Origin: Mariprofundaceae bacterium
GTDB taxonomy: Bacteria > Pseudomonadota > Zetaproteobacteria > Mariprofundales > Mariprofundaceae
Reading direction: 5' to 3'
NCBI GenBank assembly: GCA_013139875.1
Contig: WSZY01000235.1
Coordinates: forward strand, 1 to 6,416
Length of the DNA stretch: 6,416 nt
The notes below the pieces were generated by a model that was given only the letters and a program-made list of their open reading frames with translations, was not told the DNA's origin and did no database searches. Numbering within the stretch: position 1 is the first letter of the stretch; each line of letters begins with the position of its first letter. Positions 1 through 5,513 of this stretch are shown here, piece by piece. Position numbers and translations under genes: made by a program.

Positions 1-70
1 ATATAAAATTAATGTACTGCTCTCTAGTCTGCTGGCAACTGATACAAAAGAGAAATTTACAGATCAATAA

Positions 71-77
71 TAAGGAG
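71..77 (+). promoter_or_regulatory. Ribosome binding site of the first EF-hand gene
   Basis: TAAGGAG lies 6 bases before the ATG at 84, a near-ideal Shine-Dalgarno sequence. It fixes the start at 84 (ATGATG, with 87 possible) rather than the upstream in-frame ATG at 12, which has no such site and would put a non-hydrophobic stretch before the signal peptide. A weak extended -10 (TG, one base, TACAAA, at 40-48) could give a short leader, but no -35 is visible and the upstream region is cut by the window edge. Confidence 0.8.
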
Positions 78-83
78 TTCCTG

Positions 84-446
84 ATGATGAAAAAACTGAT
101 ACTTCCACTGCTGATTGCAGCGCTGGCGATGCCTGTTGCAGCCATGGCGTGCCCCGGCAAGGGTGATGCCAAACGTGGAGGCCACTTTCAGAAGATGGAT
201 ACCAATGGCGATGGCGTGGTCACTGCTGATGAACATGCGACGATGGCGGCCAAACGTTTCTCGAAGATGGATGCCAATGGCGATGGCAAGGTAACCCGTG
301 ATGAGATGAAAGCGGCCTGGAAAGAGAAGCGTAAGAACCGGAAAAAGGATTGCCCACTGAAAGAGGATTGTCCCAAGTCGAAAGATTGCCCGCTGAAAGA
401 GGAGTGCCCTTATAACAAGGAGAGTCCAAAGAGCGACAAAAAATAG
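84..446 (+). CDS. Exported EF-hand calcium-binding protein with Cys-Pro hexad tail
   Basis: A 120-residue protein. Residues 1-22 form a signal peptide: Lys at 3-4, a Leu/Ile/Ala-rich core, then Ala-Met-Ala before Cys23. The mature protein should be periplasmic or secreted. Two canonical 12-residue EF-hand loops follow, DTNGDGVVTADE (39-50) and DANGDGKVTRDE (63-74); each has Asp/Asn/Asp at positions 1, 3 and 5, Gly at 6 and Glu at 12, so both should bind Ca2+. After a basic linker (about 77-88) comes a tail of hexads with Cys at 90, 96, 102 and 108, each followed by Pro; a fifth hexad has Ser114 instead of Cys. The tail could bind a metal or form disulfides, but no function is known to me. EF-hand assignment is firm; the cellular role is unknown. 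Mature Cys23 does not follow a good lipobox. The gene ends in a strong terminator and looks monocistronic. Confidence 0.9.
   Translation: MMKKLILPLLIAALAMPVAAMACPGKGDAKRGGHFQKMDTNGDGVVTADEHATMAAKRFSKMDANGDGKVTRDEMKAAWKEKRKNRKKDCPLKEDCPKSKDCPLKEECPYNKESPKSDKK
348..410 (+). repeat. Imperfect 27-base direct repeat coding for the Cys-Pro tail
   Basis: The copies at 348-374 and 384-410 match at 23 of 27 positions by my hand comparison, with a period of 36 bases (12 codons, two hexads). They encode DCPLKEDCP and DCPLKEECP. The repeat suggests the tail grew by in-frame duplication of a two-hexad unit. Confidence 0.75.
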
Positions 447-468
447 AGGCTGTCTCTACTGTCTGATT

Positions 469-496
469 GAGGCCCCGGTTCGGGGCCTCTTTTTTT
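469..496 (+). terminator. Intrinsic terminator of the first EF-hand gene
   Basis: A perfect 9-bp stem, GAGGCCCCG (469-477) and CGGGGCCTC (481-489), has a 3-base loop and is followed by seven T (490-496). It starts 22 bases after the EF-hand stop codon. The T run overlaps the stop codon of the converging minus-strand gene (495-497). On the minus strand the hairpin is followed by AATCAG rather than a T run, so it should act in the plus direction only. Confidence 0.93.
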
Positions 497-1085
497 ATGA
501 TGAGCAGCGTTTTAGCTTGTTTTTGTCCGTATGATGGAACAGTTCATGCTGACCATGAATCTGAAGCTGACTGTCCTCCTCATAACTGAAACTGTCGCTG
601 TCATGAATGGTTACATTGAGGTGGTAGTGTACTGTTTTAAAGGCCCTGTCGAGAAATGGGCTGGAGAGAATGCCGTAGGTCCCGGAGCCCACTTCGGCAG
701 AGAGCATGAATGATGAGGCACTGCTGTCGGCATGACCGCATGCATTGATGGTAACGATGCGAGGCACCATGAAACAGCGTATCACTTCATGGGATTTTCT
801 ATCCCACATCCAATAGCCCAGCTCTTCATGGAATGGCTTCTCATCATCCAGAGGCCAGGCAGTGGTTGCGTATCTAAGTCCATAGAGAACCTGTGGGCCA
901 TTAACAACCGGACCCATCGGCTCAAATGTGATTCGTTCCCTGAACAGACTCTCGACAGGCCCGTTGCGGGAGGGCGAAACATCGACGCCTTCATCCCCCT
1001 CCCAGACACCTGCCAGTGGTGTGAGAGGGCCGAGATTGCTGAGGATGTTTTCATCGGGATCGGTGGGTTTATCGAATGGATCCAT
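495..1085 (-). CDS. Heme-binding beta-barrel (nitrobindin/THAP4-like) protein
   Basis: A 196-residue protein with no signal peptide or membrane segment, so probably cytoplasmic. It resembles the FABP-like/heme-binding beta-barrel family that includes nitrobindin and the THAP4 C-terminal domain. Near the N-terminus is the family signature GVWEG (26-30) after an LGPLTPLAG stretch; further on are YWMW (91-94), VPRI (107-110), an SPF segment near 142 and a C-terminal FHHTDKNKLKR (183-193). Known nitrobindins bind ferric heme through a C-terminal histidine and react with NO or peroxynitrite. By inference His184 or His185 is the axial ligand. The ATG at 1085 is preferred to the in-frame TTG at 1100 because AAGAGG sits 6 bases before it. 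The gene stands alone between thyA, which lies upstream on the same strand, and the convergent EF-hand gene. Family assignment rests on remembered motifs; heme binding is not certain. Confidence 0.8.
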   Translation of the reverse strand: MDPFDKPTDPDENILSNLGPLTPLAGVWEGDEGVDVSPSRNGPVESLFRERITFEPMGPVVNGPQVLYGLRYATTAWPLDDEKPFHEELGYWMWDRKSHEVIRCFMVPRIVTINACGHADSSASSFMLSAEVGSGTYGILSSPFLDRAFKTVHYHLNVTIHDSDSFSYEEDSQLQIHGQHELFHHTDKNKLKRCSS

Positions 1086-1091
1086 AGCCAG

Positions 1092-1097
1092 CCTCTT
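1092..1097 (-). promoter_or_regulatory. Ribosome binding site choosing the ATG at 1085
   Basis: On the minus strand AAGAGG precedes the ATG at 1085 by 6 bases (CTGGCT). A start at the TTG at 1100 would place this site inside the coding sequence, so the ATG is preferred. Confidence 0.65.
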
Positions 1098-1111
1098 CAA
1101 CGAAAGTTGCC

Positions 1112-1128
1112 ATTATAGATCGATTATA
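1112..1128 (-). promoter_or_regulatory. Tandem TATAAT boxes before the heme-protein gene
   Basis: On the minus strand two perfect TATAAT hexamers occur at 1123-1128 and 1112-1117, 11 bases apart, about one helical turn. The downstream box would give a leader of roughly 20 bases before the ATG at 1085. No good TTGACA-like -35 lies at normal spacing for either box, so this may be a regulated promoter needing an activator, or chance in an AT-rich patch. The rest of the 1086-1239 gap holds a run of seven G (1154-1160) and a weak hairpin, with nothing else recognisable. Confidence 0.35.
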
Positions 1129-1239
1129 GGCCAAGAATCGGAATTATGCGACAGGGGGGGAGTCCTTTATCACAAAACCGGATAACTATGCGCACGACTT
1201 CGGCACTCCATCCGTGGACTGTACGGATACCCCGGCTAT

Positions 1240-2073
1240 TCAGATTGCAATCGGTGCCCGGATACCGGGGTGGGATTCATAACCGGTAAGCTCAAAATCC
1301 TCGTATTTGAAATCAAAGATGTTTTTTATGTCCGGATTAATGCTCATGGTCGGCAGCCCGAAAGGCTTGCGTGACAATTGTGTGGCCACCTGTTCCATAT
1401 GGTTGGAGTAGAGATGGGCATCACCGAAGGTGTGTACAAAGTCACCCGGTTCCAGACCGCAGACCTGTGCAACCATCATGGTAAGCAGGGCATAGGATGC
1501 AATGTTAAACGGTACGCCGAGGAAAATATCGGCACTTCTCTGGTAGAGCTGGCAGGAGAGCCTGCCATCGGCCACATAGAACTGGAAAAAGGCGTGGCAT
1601 GGGGCCAGTGCCATCTTACCGTTCTCCACGTTGGCTTGTGGAGTGATCGACTCATCCGGCAGGTCAGATACATTCCATGCCGACACAATCAGGCGGCGGG
1701 AGTCGGGCCTGGATCTGATCTGTTCGATCAGATCAGAGATCTGATCGATATGTCTGCCATCCGATGTTGGCCAGTTGCGCCATTGATAGCCATAGACAGG
1801 GCCAAGATCTCCATCTTCACGAGCCCACCCGTTCCAGATAGAGACTCCATTTTCAGTCAGGTATCCGGTGTTGGTATCACCTTTGAGAAACCAGAGGAGT
1901 TCATGGATGATTGATTTCAGGTGTGCTTTTTTTGTAGTTACCAGCGGAAAGCCCTCGGAGAGATCAAAGCGCATCTGATAACCGAAAACTGACAAGGTTC
2001 CCGTTCCTGTTCGGTCCCCTTTTCGGGTGCCGTTATCAACTACATGTTGCATCAGATCCAGATAAGTGCGCAT
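1240..2073 (-). CDS. thyA: Thymidylate synthase ThyA
   Basis: This enzyme converts dUMP and 5,10-methylene-tetrahydrofolate to dTMP and dihydrofolate in the cytoplasm. The 277-residue product matches ThyA along its whole length. Visible key residues are Arg21, Glu58, Trp80, the Arg126-Arg127 pair that contacts phosphate from the partner subunit, catalytic Cys159 in [14 protein letters not shown], Asp182, Asn190, and His220/Tyr222 in HLYSNH. Numbering equals E. coli ThyA up to about residue 134 and is then shifted by 13, because a segment containing [12 protein letters not shown] lies just before the catalytic Cys; E. coli ThyA has 264 residues. The C-terminus IRAPIAI is intact. The ATG at 2073 has GAGGGG 6 bases upstream. 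It is divergent from the second EF-hand gene across a 79-base gap. No dihydrofolate reductase gene lies in the window and no clear terminator follows the stop. Confidence 0.98.
   Translation of the reverse strand: MRTYLDLMQHVVDNGTRKGDRTGTGTLSVFGYQMRFDLSEGFPLVTTKKAHLKSIIHELLWFLKGDTNTGYLTENGVSIWNGWAREDGDLGPVYGYQWRNWPTSDGRHIDQISDLIEQIRSRPDSRRLIVSAWNVSDLPDESITPQANVENGKMALAPCHAFFQFYVADGRLSCQLYQRSADIFLGVPFNIASYALLTMMVAQVCGLEPGDFVHTFGDAHLYSNHMEQVATQLSRKPFGLPTMSINPDIKNIFDFKYEDFELTGYESHPGIRAPIAI
1712..1748. repeat. Cluster of six GATC sites forming alternative hairpins inside thyA
   Basis: GATC occurs at 1712, 1717, 1726, 1731, 1738 and 1743. GATCTGATC (1712-1720) is the exact inverse of GATCAGATC (1726-1734), with a 5-base loop. 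The latter also pairs with the copy at 1738-1746, and this second hairpin extends to 11 bp (1724-1734 with 1738-1748) around a 3-base loop. The two stems share an arm and exclude each other. The region codes for ThyA residues about 109-120 ([12 protein letters not shown]). Confidence 0.8.
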
Positions 2074-2141
2074 GAAACACCCCTCGCCACTATAAAGTTG
2101 GTCGGTTATGCTGCCGTCAGTTGAAGGCGATTAAAAGCCAT

Positions 2142-2147
2142 TGGAGG
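2142..2147 (+). promoter_or_regulatory. Ribosome binding site of the second EF-hand gene
   Basis: TGGAGG ends 5 bases before the ATG at 2153. The in-frame TTG at 2141 overlaps this site and has no site of its own, so the ATG at 2153 is the start. The 79-base gap to thyA must hold promoters for both divergent genes; TATAAA at 2091-2096 is the most promoter-like word, but I cannot assign -35 boxes. Confidence 0.8.
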
Positions 2148-2152
2148 ATTCC

Positions 2153-2554
2153 ATGCATATCTTCAGGTTCATTTTGGTTGTTTTGGTAGCGCTGTCAGCG
2201 CTGCCGGCTGTGGCTCAGGAAGAGGCAGCCCGGGCCGGTGACGTCGTGGTGGAAGAGGCCACGACTCCCTCGACCCAGGAGCGTATTGAGGAGCTGAAAG
2301 CGTATCGTGCCAAAAGTGAGCGGGAGGGGCCTGCGACGGCGACCGACAAGATTGTTGACCGGTTCATGGCACTCAACACCAATCCGGAAGAGTCTATCGG
2401 GGTCGATTTTGAAGAGTATTTCATCATGGTGATGCAACGGGCGACGGATCGTTTTGACGCGATGGATGCTGATCAGGATGATGAGGTGACCGAAGAGGAG
2501 TATCGTGAGTTCTGGAAAGCTCAGAAAGCGCAGTACTACCGCCTTAAACGTTAA
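2153..2554 (+). CDS. Small exported EF-hand protein with one good loop
   Basis: A 133-residue protein. Residues 1-21 form a signal peptide (hydrophobic 5-18, then LPAVA before Gln22), so it should be periplasmic. An acidic, Ala/Glu-rich segment (22-60), partly likely helical (TQERIEELKAYRAK), leads into an EF-hand pair. The second loop, DADQDDEVTEEE (105-116), has Asp at 1, 3 and 5 and Glu at 12 but Asp instead of the usual Gly at 6. The first (about 75-88, NTNPEESIGVDFEE) is two residues too long and has Asn at its first positions, so it is a pseudo EF-hand that may only support the fold. Calcium binding is a family inference; the partner and role are unknown. It resembles the first EF-hand protein in plan (signal peptide plus EF-hands) but lacks the Cys-Pro tail. 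No intrinsic terminator is visible after the stop. Confidence 0.85.
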   Translation: MHIFRFILVVLVALSALPAVAQEEAARAGDVVVEEATTPSTQERIEELKAYRAKSEREGPATATDKIVDRFMALNTNPEESIGVDFEEYFIMVMQRATDRFDAMDADQDDEVTEEEYREFWKAQKAQYYRLKR

Positions 2555-2621
2555 TTTCTTGTCGAGAGGGACTCTCCTCCGCCAATCAAGTCGGCTTTTA
2601 TAAAAATAGCTTAGTAGTCTG

Positions 2622-2630
2622 TGCTATTAA
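2622..2630 (+). promoter_or_regulatory. Candidate extended -10 of the antiporter gene
   Basis: TG (2622-2623), one base, then TATTAA (2625-2630) fits an extended -10 element in an AT-rich stretch (2595-2635). Transcription would begin about 7 bases downstream, at or next to the ATG at 2637, giving a leaderless message. No -35 is evident. It is a pattern match only. Confidence 0.35.
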
Positions 2631-2636
2631 TTAGGT

Positions 2637-3839
2637 ATGGCCCCTCTTGCTGAGTCTTTTATTTTAATTGGAGCAATTCTGCTTTCAGGACTTGCGATTA
2701 ATTACCTTGGAAGGATGACAAGGCTCCCGCGTGTGACACTTTTGCTTCTGTTTGGTTTTTTGATCGGCCCTTCAGGATTCAACTTGCTGCTGTCCAATGG
2801 CGAAGCCTGGCTACCTGTAGTTACAGATTTAGCACTTCTGATCATTGGCTTTCTTCTTGGGGGGCAGCTGAGCAAGGCCAACCTTCAGAAACATGGCCTT
2901 CACGTTTTCTACATCTCCCTTGCAGCAGCATTAGTGACCGCTCTGGCAGTTTTCTTCGGCCTGCTTCTGCTCGGGGTCAGGCCGGAAGTGGCACTGTTGC
3001 TGGCCGGTATTGCAACTGCCACTGCACCTGCTGCAACGGTGGATATCGTGCACGAGATGAAGGCCGAAGGTGTTTTCACCCGAACGTTGCTCAGCATTGT
3101 TGCTATTGATGATGCCTGGGGTCTGATGATTTTTAGTATCATGCTTACTCTGGCAGGTCTTTATGCAGGTGAGGCAATGAGTACTGCAGCACTACTTGCC
3201 GGGGTTTGGGATATTGCAGGTGCATTTGTTGTCGGAATAGGGCTTGGTATTCCAGCAGCATTTCTCGCCAATCGCATTCGTTCGGGGGAGGCCACTCTGG
3301 TTGAAGCTATTGGAGCAGTACTTCTTTGCGGGGGCATTTCGCTTGCTGTTGATGTTGCACTTCTTCTGGCTGTGATGGTGATGGGTGCAACCATTGCCAA
3401 TTTTTCCAGGCCACACATTCGAATTTTTCATGAAATGGAACAGATCGCATGGCCATTCATGATTATGTTTTTCGTGTTTGCAGGGGCGTCGCTTCATGTT
3501 GATGTGCTGTTTCAGATCGGTTTCGTTGGTGTTGCCTACATTGCTTTGCGTATCGTGGGAAAGATTGCCGGCGCATGGCTCGGAGCTGTCATCAGCAGTG
3601 CCCCTGACAGCCTAAGGAAGTGGACCGGTATCGCCATGATGCCGCAAGCGGGTGTTGCCCTTGGTATGGCGCTGATTGCGGATCAACGATTTCCAGAGTT
3701 TGGAAACATTGTCCTGACTGTTGTTATTGGTGCTGTGGTGGTATTTGAGCTATTTGGGCCGATCATGACACGTATAGCACTGCTGCGTTCAGGGGATGCG
3801 GAAGATTTGAGCAGAAAAGAGACGATGAACCGAGAATAG
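2637..3839 (+). CDS. Cation:proton antiporter, CPA2-like
   Basis: A 400-residue, strongly hydrophobic inner-membrane protein with about 12-13 membrane segments spread over residues 5-382, and a short charged C-terminus with no TrkA-N domain. Family features are a TATAPAATVDIV segment (127-138) matching the unwound helix of the CPA transport core, an Asp158-Asp159 pair in IDDAWG, FFVFAGASL (278-286), Arg305 and Lys309 in RIVGKIAG, and MMPQAGVALGMAL (334-346). In characterised members the two aspartates carry H+ and Na+, and a DD pair is usual in electrogenic Na+/H+ exchangers; the ion here (Na+ or K+) is not settled by sequence. The start at 2637 has only AGG one base away, so initiation is weak or leaderless; no better upstream start exists. 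Base composition looks more AT-rich than its neighbours. A run of nine T (3849-3857) follows the stop, with no good stem before it. Confidence 0.92.
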   Translation: MAPLAESFILIGAILLSGLAINYLGRMTRLPRVTLLLLFGFLIGPSGFNLLLSNGEAWLPVVTDLALLIIGFLLGGQLSKANLQKHGLHVFYISLAAALVTALAVFFGLLLLGVRPEVALLLAGIATATAPAATVDIVHEMKAEGVFTRTLLSIVAIDDAWGLMIFSIMLTLAGLYAGEAMSTAALLAGVWDIAGAFVVGIGLGIPAAFLANRIRSGEATLVEAIGAVLLCGGISLAVDVALLLAVMVMGATIANFSRPHIRIFHEMEQIAWPFMIMFFVFAGASLHVDVLFQIGFVGVAYIALRIVGKIAGAWLGAVISSAPDSLRKWTGIAMMPQAGVALGMALIADQRFPEFGNIVLTVVIGAVVVFELFGPIMTRIALLRSGDAEDLSRKETMNRE

Positions 3840-3900
3840 TTGCCACTGTTTTTTTTTGCCTGTTTGATATGCCCGGCATCGTTATTGACCATTCATCCGA

Positions 3901-4860
3901 TCAAACGTTCTTCTCCTCATCCGCATGCACAACTTCTGCAAAATCGGGCATCTCCTCGATCAGCCCTTCAGGGTCTTCATGGATGATAATTTCGGAGTTG
4001 GGGAAGGCCGCAAACAGCGAAGCCTCTACTTCATCGGCAATCTTATGCGCCGCTTTCAGCCGCAGGTTGGGGTCCAGCTCCAGATGCAGCTGGATGAAAT
4101 AGGTGACACCGGACTTGCGGGTACGCAGGTCGTGCATGCCTCGGGCCTCGGGGTGTGCCAGCACAATATCGGTAATCTGCTGGCGTTCCTCATTGGAGAG
4201 TTCGCGATCCATCAGGTCATCCATGGCATGCTGAACAATCTCCCATGCACTGTAGAGAATGTAGATACCGATGCCGATGGCGAAGACGGCATCAAATCCG
4301 ACCCAGCCATAGGCTGCGAGAATCAGTGCCAGAATAACACTGCCGTTGACGTAGAGGTCGGTCTTGTAGTGCAGTGAGTCGGCCTTGATGGCGGTGGAGT
4401 TGGTTTTGCTGATAACATGCTTCTGCACAGCCAGCAGGCCAAGTGTGGCAACAATGGAGAGGATCATAACGCCAATGCCCACCTCAATAGCCTGCGGCAC
4501 CTGTGGATGGAAGAAACGACCGAACGCCTCAAGTATCAGAAAGCCGGCTGACCCGGCAATAAACATGGCCTGCCCGAGGCCTGCCAGCGCTTCAGCCTTA
4601 CCGTGGCCAAAGCGGTGCTCTTTGTCTGCAGGAGCCAGTGCGTGACGCACGGCAACCATATTGAGGATGGCGGCGGCGGCATCAAGTGTGGAGTCGATCA
4701 GGGTGGCCAGGAGACTGATCGAATCTGTCCAGAACCAGGCAATGAGCTTGGCAAGAATCAGTGAGACAGCAACCGATACCGATGCATAGGTTGCAAGCCG
4801 CATCAGGCGACCGGCCTCTTCAGGCGGGAGGGTGTTGGCGGTAGCGGCTGGTTCAGTCAT
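3901..4860 (-). CDS. fieF: CDF-family divalent cation efflux transporter, FieF-like
   Basis: A 319-residue inner-membrane protein that exports Zn2+/Fe2+/Cd2+-type cations in exchange for H+. It aligns with E. coli FieF (YiiP, 300 residues) with a constant shift of 11, and every metal ligand is kept. Transport site A is Asp56, Asp60, His164 and Asp168. Site B is Asp79, His82 and His86 in DKEHRFGHGKAE. The cytoplasmic dimer site C is His243 (MHDLRTRKSG), His259, His272, His294 and Asp296. Six membrane segments precede the soluble domain (about 215-300); the acidic tail (302-317) has a few extra Asp/Glu and one His. The ATG lies 4 bases after the stop of the upstream methyltransferase gene; the nearest Shine-Dalgarno (AGAGGG, about 13 bases off, inside that gene) suggests translational coupling. 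Which metal is exported physiologically is not decided by the sequence. Confidence 0.94.
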   Translation of the reverse strand: MTEPAATANTLPPEEAGRLMRLATYASVSVAVSLILAKLIAWFWTDSISLLATLIDSTLDAAAAILNMVAVRHALAPADKEHRFGHGKAEALAGLGQAMFIAGSAGFLILEAFGRFFHPQVPQAIEVGIGVMILSIVATLGLLAVQKHVISKTNSTAIKADSLHYKTDLYVNGSVILALILAAYGWVGFDAVFAIGIGIYILYSAWEIVQHAMDDLMDRELSNEERQQITDIVLAHPEARGMHDLRTRKSGVTYFIQLHLELDPNLRLKAAHKIADEVEASLFAAFPNSEIIIHEDPEGLIEEMPDFAEVVHADEEKNV

Positions 4861-4864
4861 GCCG

Positions 4865-5470
4865 CTATTGTGACCCTCTTAGGCGGTGGAATAAAGCCCG
4901 CCATGGGACAAAGGCGGATACCCGTCTCCTGTATTCGGCATATTCAGGATGCATGAGAAGCATCCGCCGCTCCTCAAGTCGTGAACCGAGCAGAAAGTAG
5001 AGGCTGACAGCGATTACCAGGTTCAGTGAATTAACGCTCTGAACCGGACTGGCGAGCAGTGCCAGCATGACACCTGCGTACATCGGATGCCGGATATAAC
5101 GATAGATGCCATGTTCATGAAATGGCTCCCGGCCCTCTGCCATCGGCTTCATTCCAAGAAACAGGGCTGTATCAAATGACCTGAGACTAAGAAGTACAAT
5201 CCAGAGGCCTGAGAGTTGAACAGAACGCATGAGTCCGTTTAGCCATCCCTCGACCTGGTAAAGTGGCGTGTCGGGTAGCTGATAGATATAGAAGAGCCAC
5301 AGTGCTGTCAGGGCTACGGCAAAGAGTGAATAGAGCAGGCGATAGCGGTGTGGTGCCATGCCGTGCTGATAGAAAAGAGTTTTGCACCATGCGGATGCAA
5401 ACAGGGAGTGAATCAGTGCAAATAGCAGGCTTGATATCCATACAGGCAGAGAGAACACAGCCTCAATCAT
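4865..5470 (-). CDS. Membrane methyltransferase of the ICMT/NnrU type
   Basis: A 201-residue integral membrane protein with about five hydrophobic segments (roughly 8-27, 45-64, 84-98, 132-143, 149-163). The C-terminal half carries the signature of the isoprenylcysteine carboxylmethyltransferase / phospholipid methyltransferase superfamily: GIYRYIRHPMYAG (121-133), then RLEERRMLLMHPEYAEYRRR (164-183) with Glu166-Glu167, and FVPW (187-190). In the superfamily these bind S-adenosylmethionine. The N-terminal HSLFAS (21-26) followed by YRLLYSLFA (43-51) is NnrU-like, a group that also includes the methanethiol methyltransferase MddA, so the substrate could be a lipid, a small thiol or something else; I cannot choose. 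It is the first gene of an operon with the FieF-like exporter. The ATG at 5470 has no clear Shine-Dalgarno. Its promoter must lie in the 43-base gap to ampD or inside ampD. Confidence 0.85.
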   Translation of the reverse strand: MIEAVFSLPVWISSLLFALIHSLFASAWCKTLFYQHGMAPHRYRLLYSLFAVALTALWLFYIYQLPDTPLYQVEGWLNGLMRSVQLSGLWIVLLSLRSFDTALFLGMKPMAEGREPFHEHGIYRYIRHPMYAGVMLALLASPVQSVNSLNLVIAVSLYFLLGSRLEERRMLLMHPEYAEYRRRVSAFVPWRALFHRLRGSQ

Positions 5471-5513
5471 AGAGCACTTGCCATATCTTGTCTGTTTGCT
5501 TCATGATCACGAT

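Noticed and set aside
12..83. In-frame ATG at 12 extending the first EF-hand protein by 24 residues
   Set aside because: The strong TAAGGAG site and the signal peptide both point to the ATG at 84.
144..152. Lipoprotein signal at Cys23 of the first EF-hand protein
   Set aside because: Residues before the Cys (Ala-Met-Ala) lack the Leu/Val/Ile expected at -3; ordinary signal peptidase cleavage after Ala-Met-Ala fits better.
732..1118. 128-codon plus-strand open frame opposite the heme-protein gene
   Set aside because: It lies antisense to a gene with family motifs, and the translated product looks like no protein I know.
1154..1160. Run of seven G as a phase-variable tract
   Set aside because: It lies outside any coding region and not at a recognisable promoter spacing, and the run is short.
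1210..1228. Hairpin ATCCGT/ACGGAT after thyA as its terminator
   Set aside because: It has a 6-bp stem with a 7-base loop and no T run in the minus direction.
1378..1914. 178-codon open frame on the plus strand opposite thyA
   Set aside because: It is fully antisense to a firmly identified thyA, has no ribosome binding site and no recognisable protein features.
2564..2576. GAGAG/CTCTC hairpin after the second EF-hand gene
   Set aside because: The stem is only 5 bp and no T run follows.
3849..3857. Run of nine T after the antiporter as an intrinsic terminator
   Set aside because: The only stem before it is a 3-bp AGT/ACT pair around TGCC, too weak to call.
3925..4377. 150-codon plus-strand open frame opposite the FieF-like gene
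   Set aside because: The opposite frame keeps every FieF metal ligand; this frame is a shadow of it.
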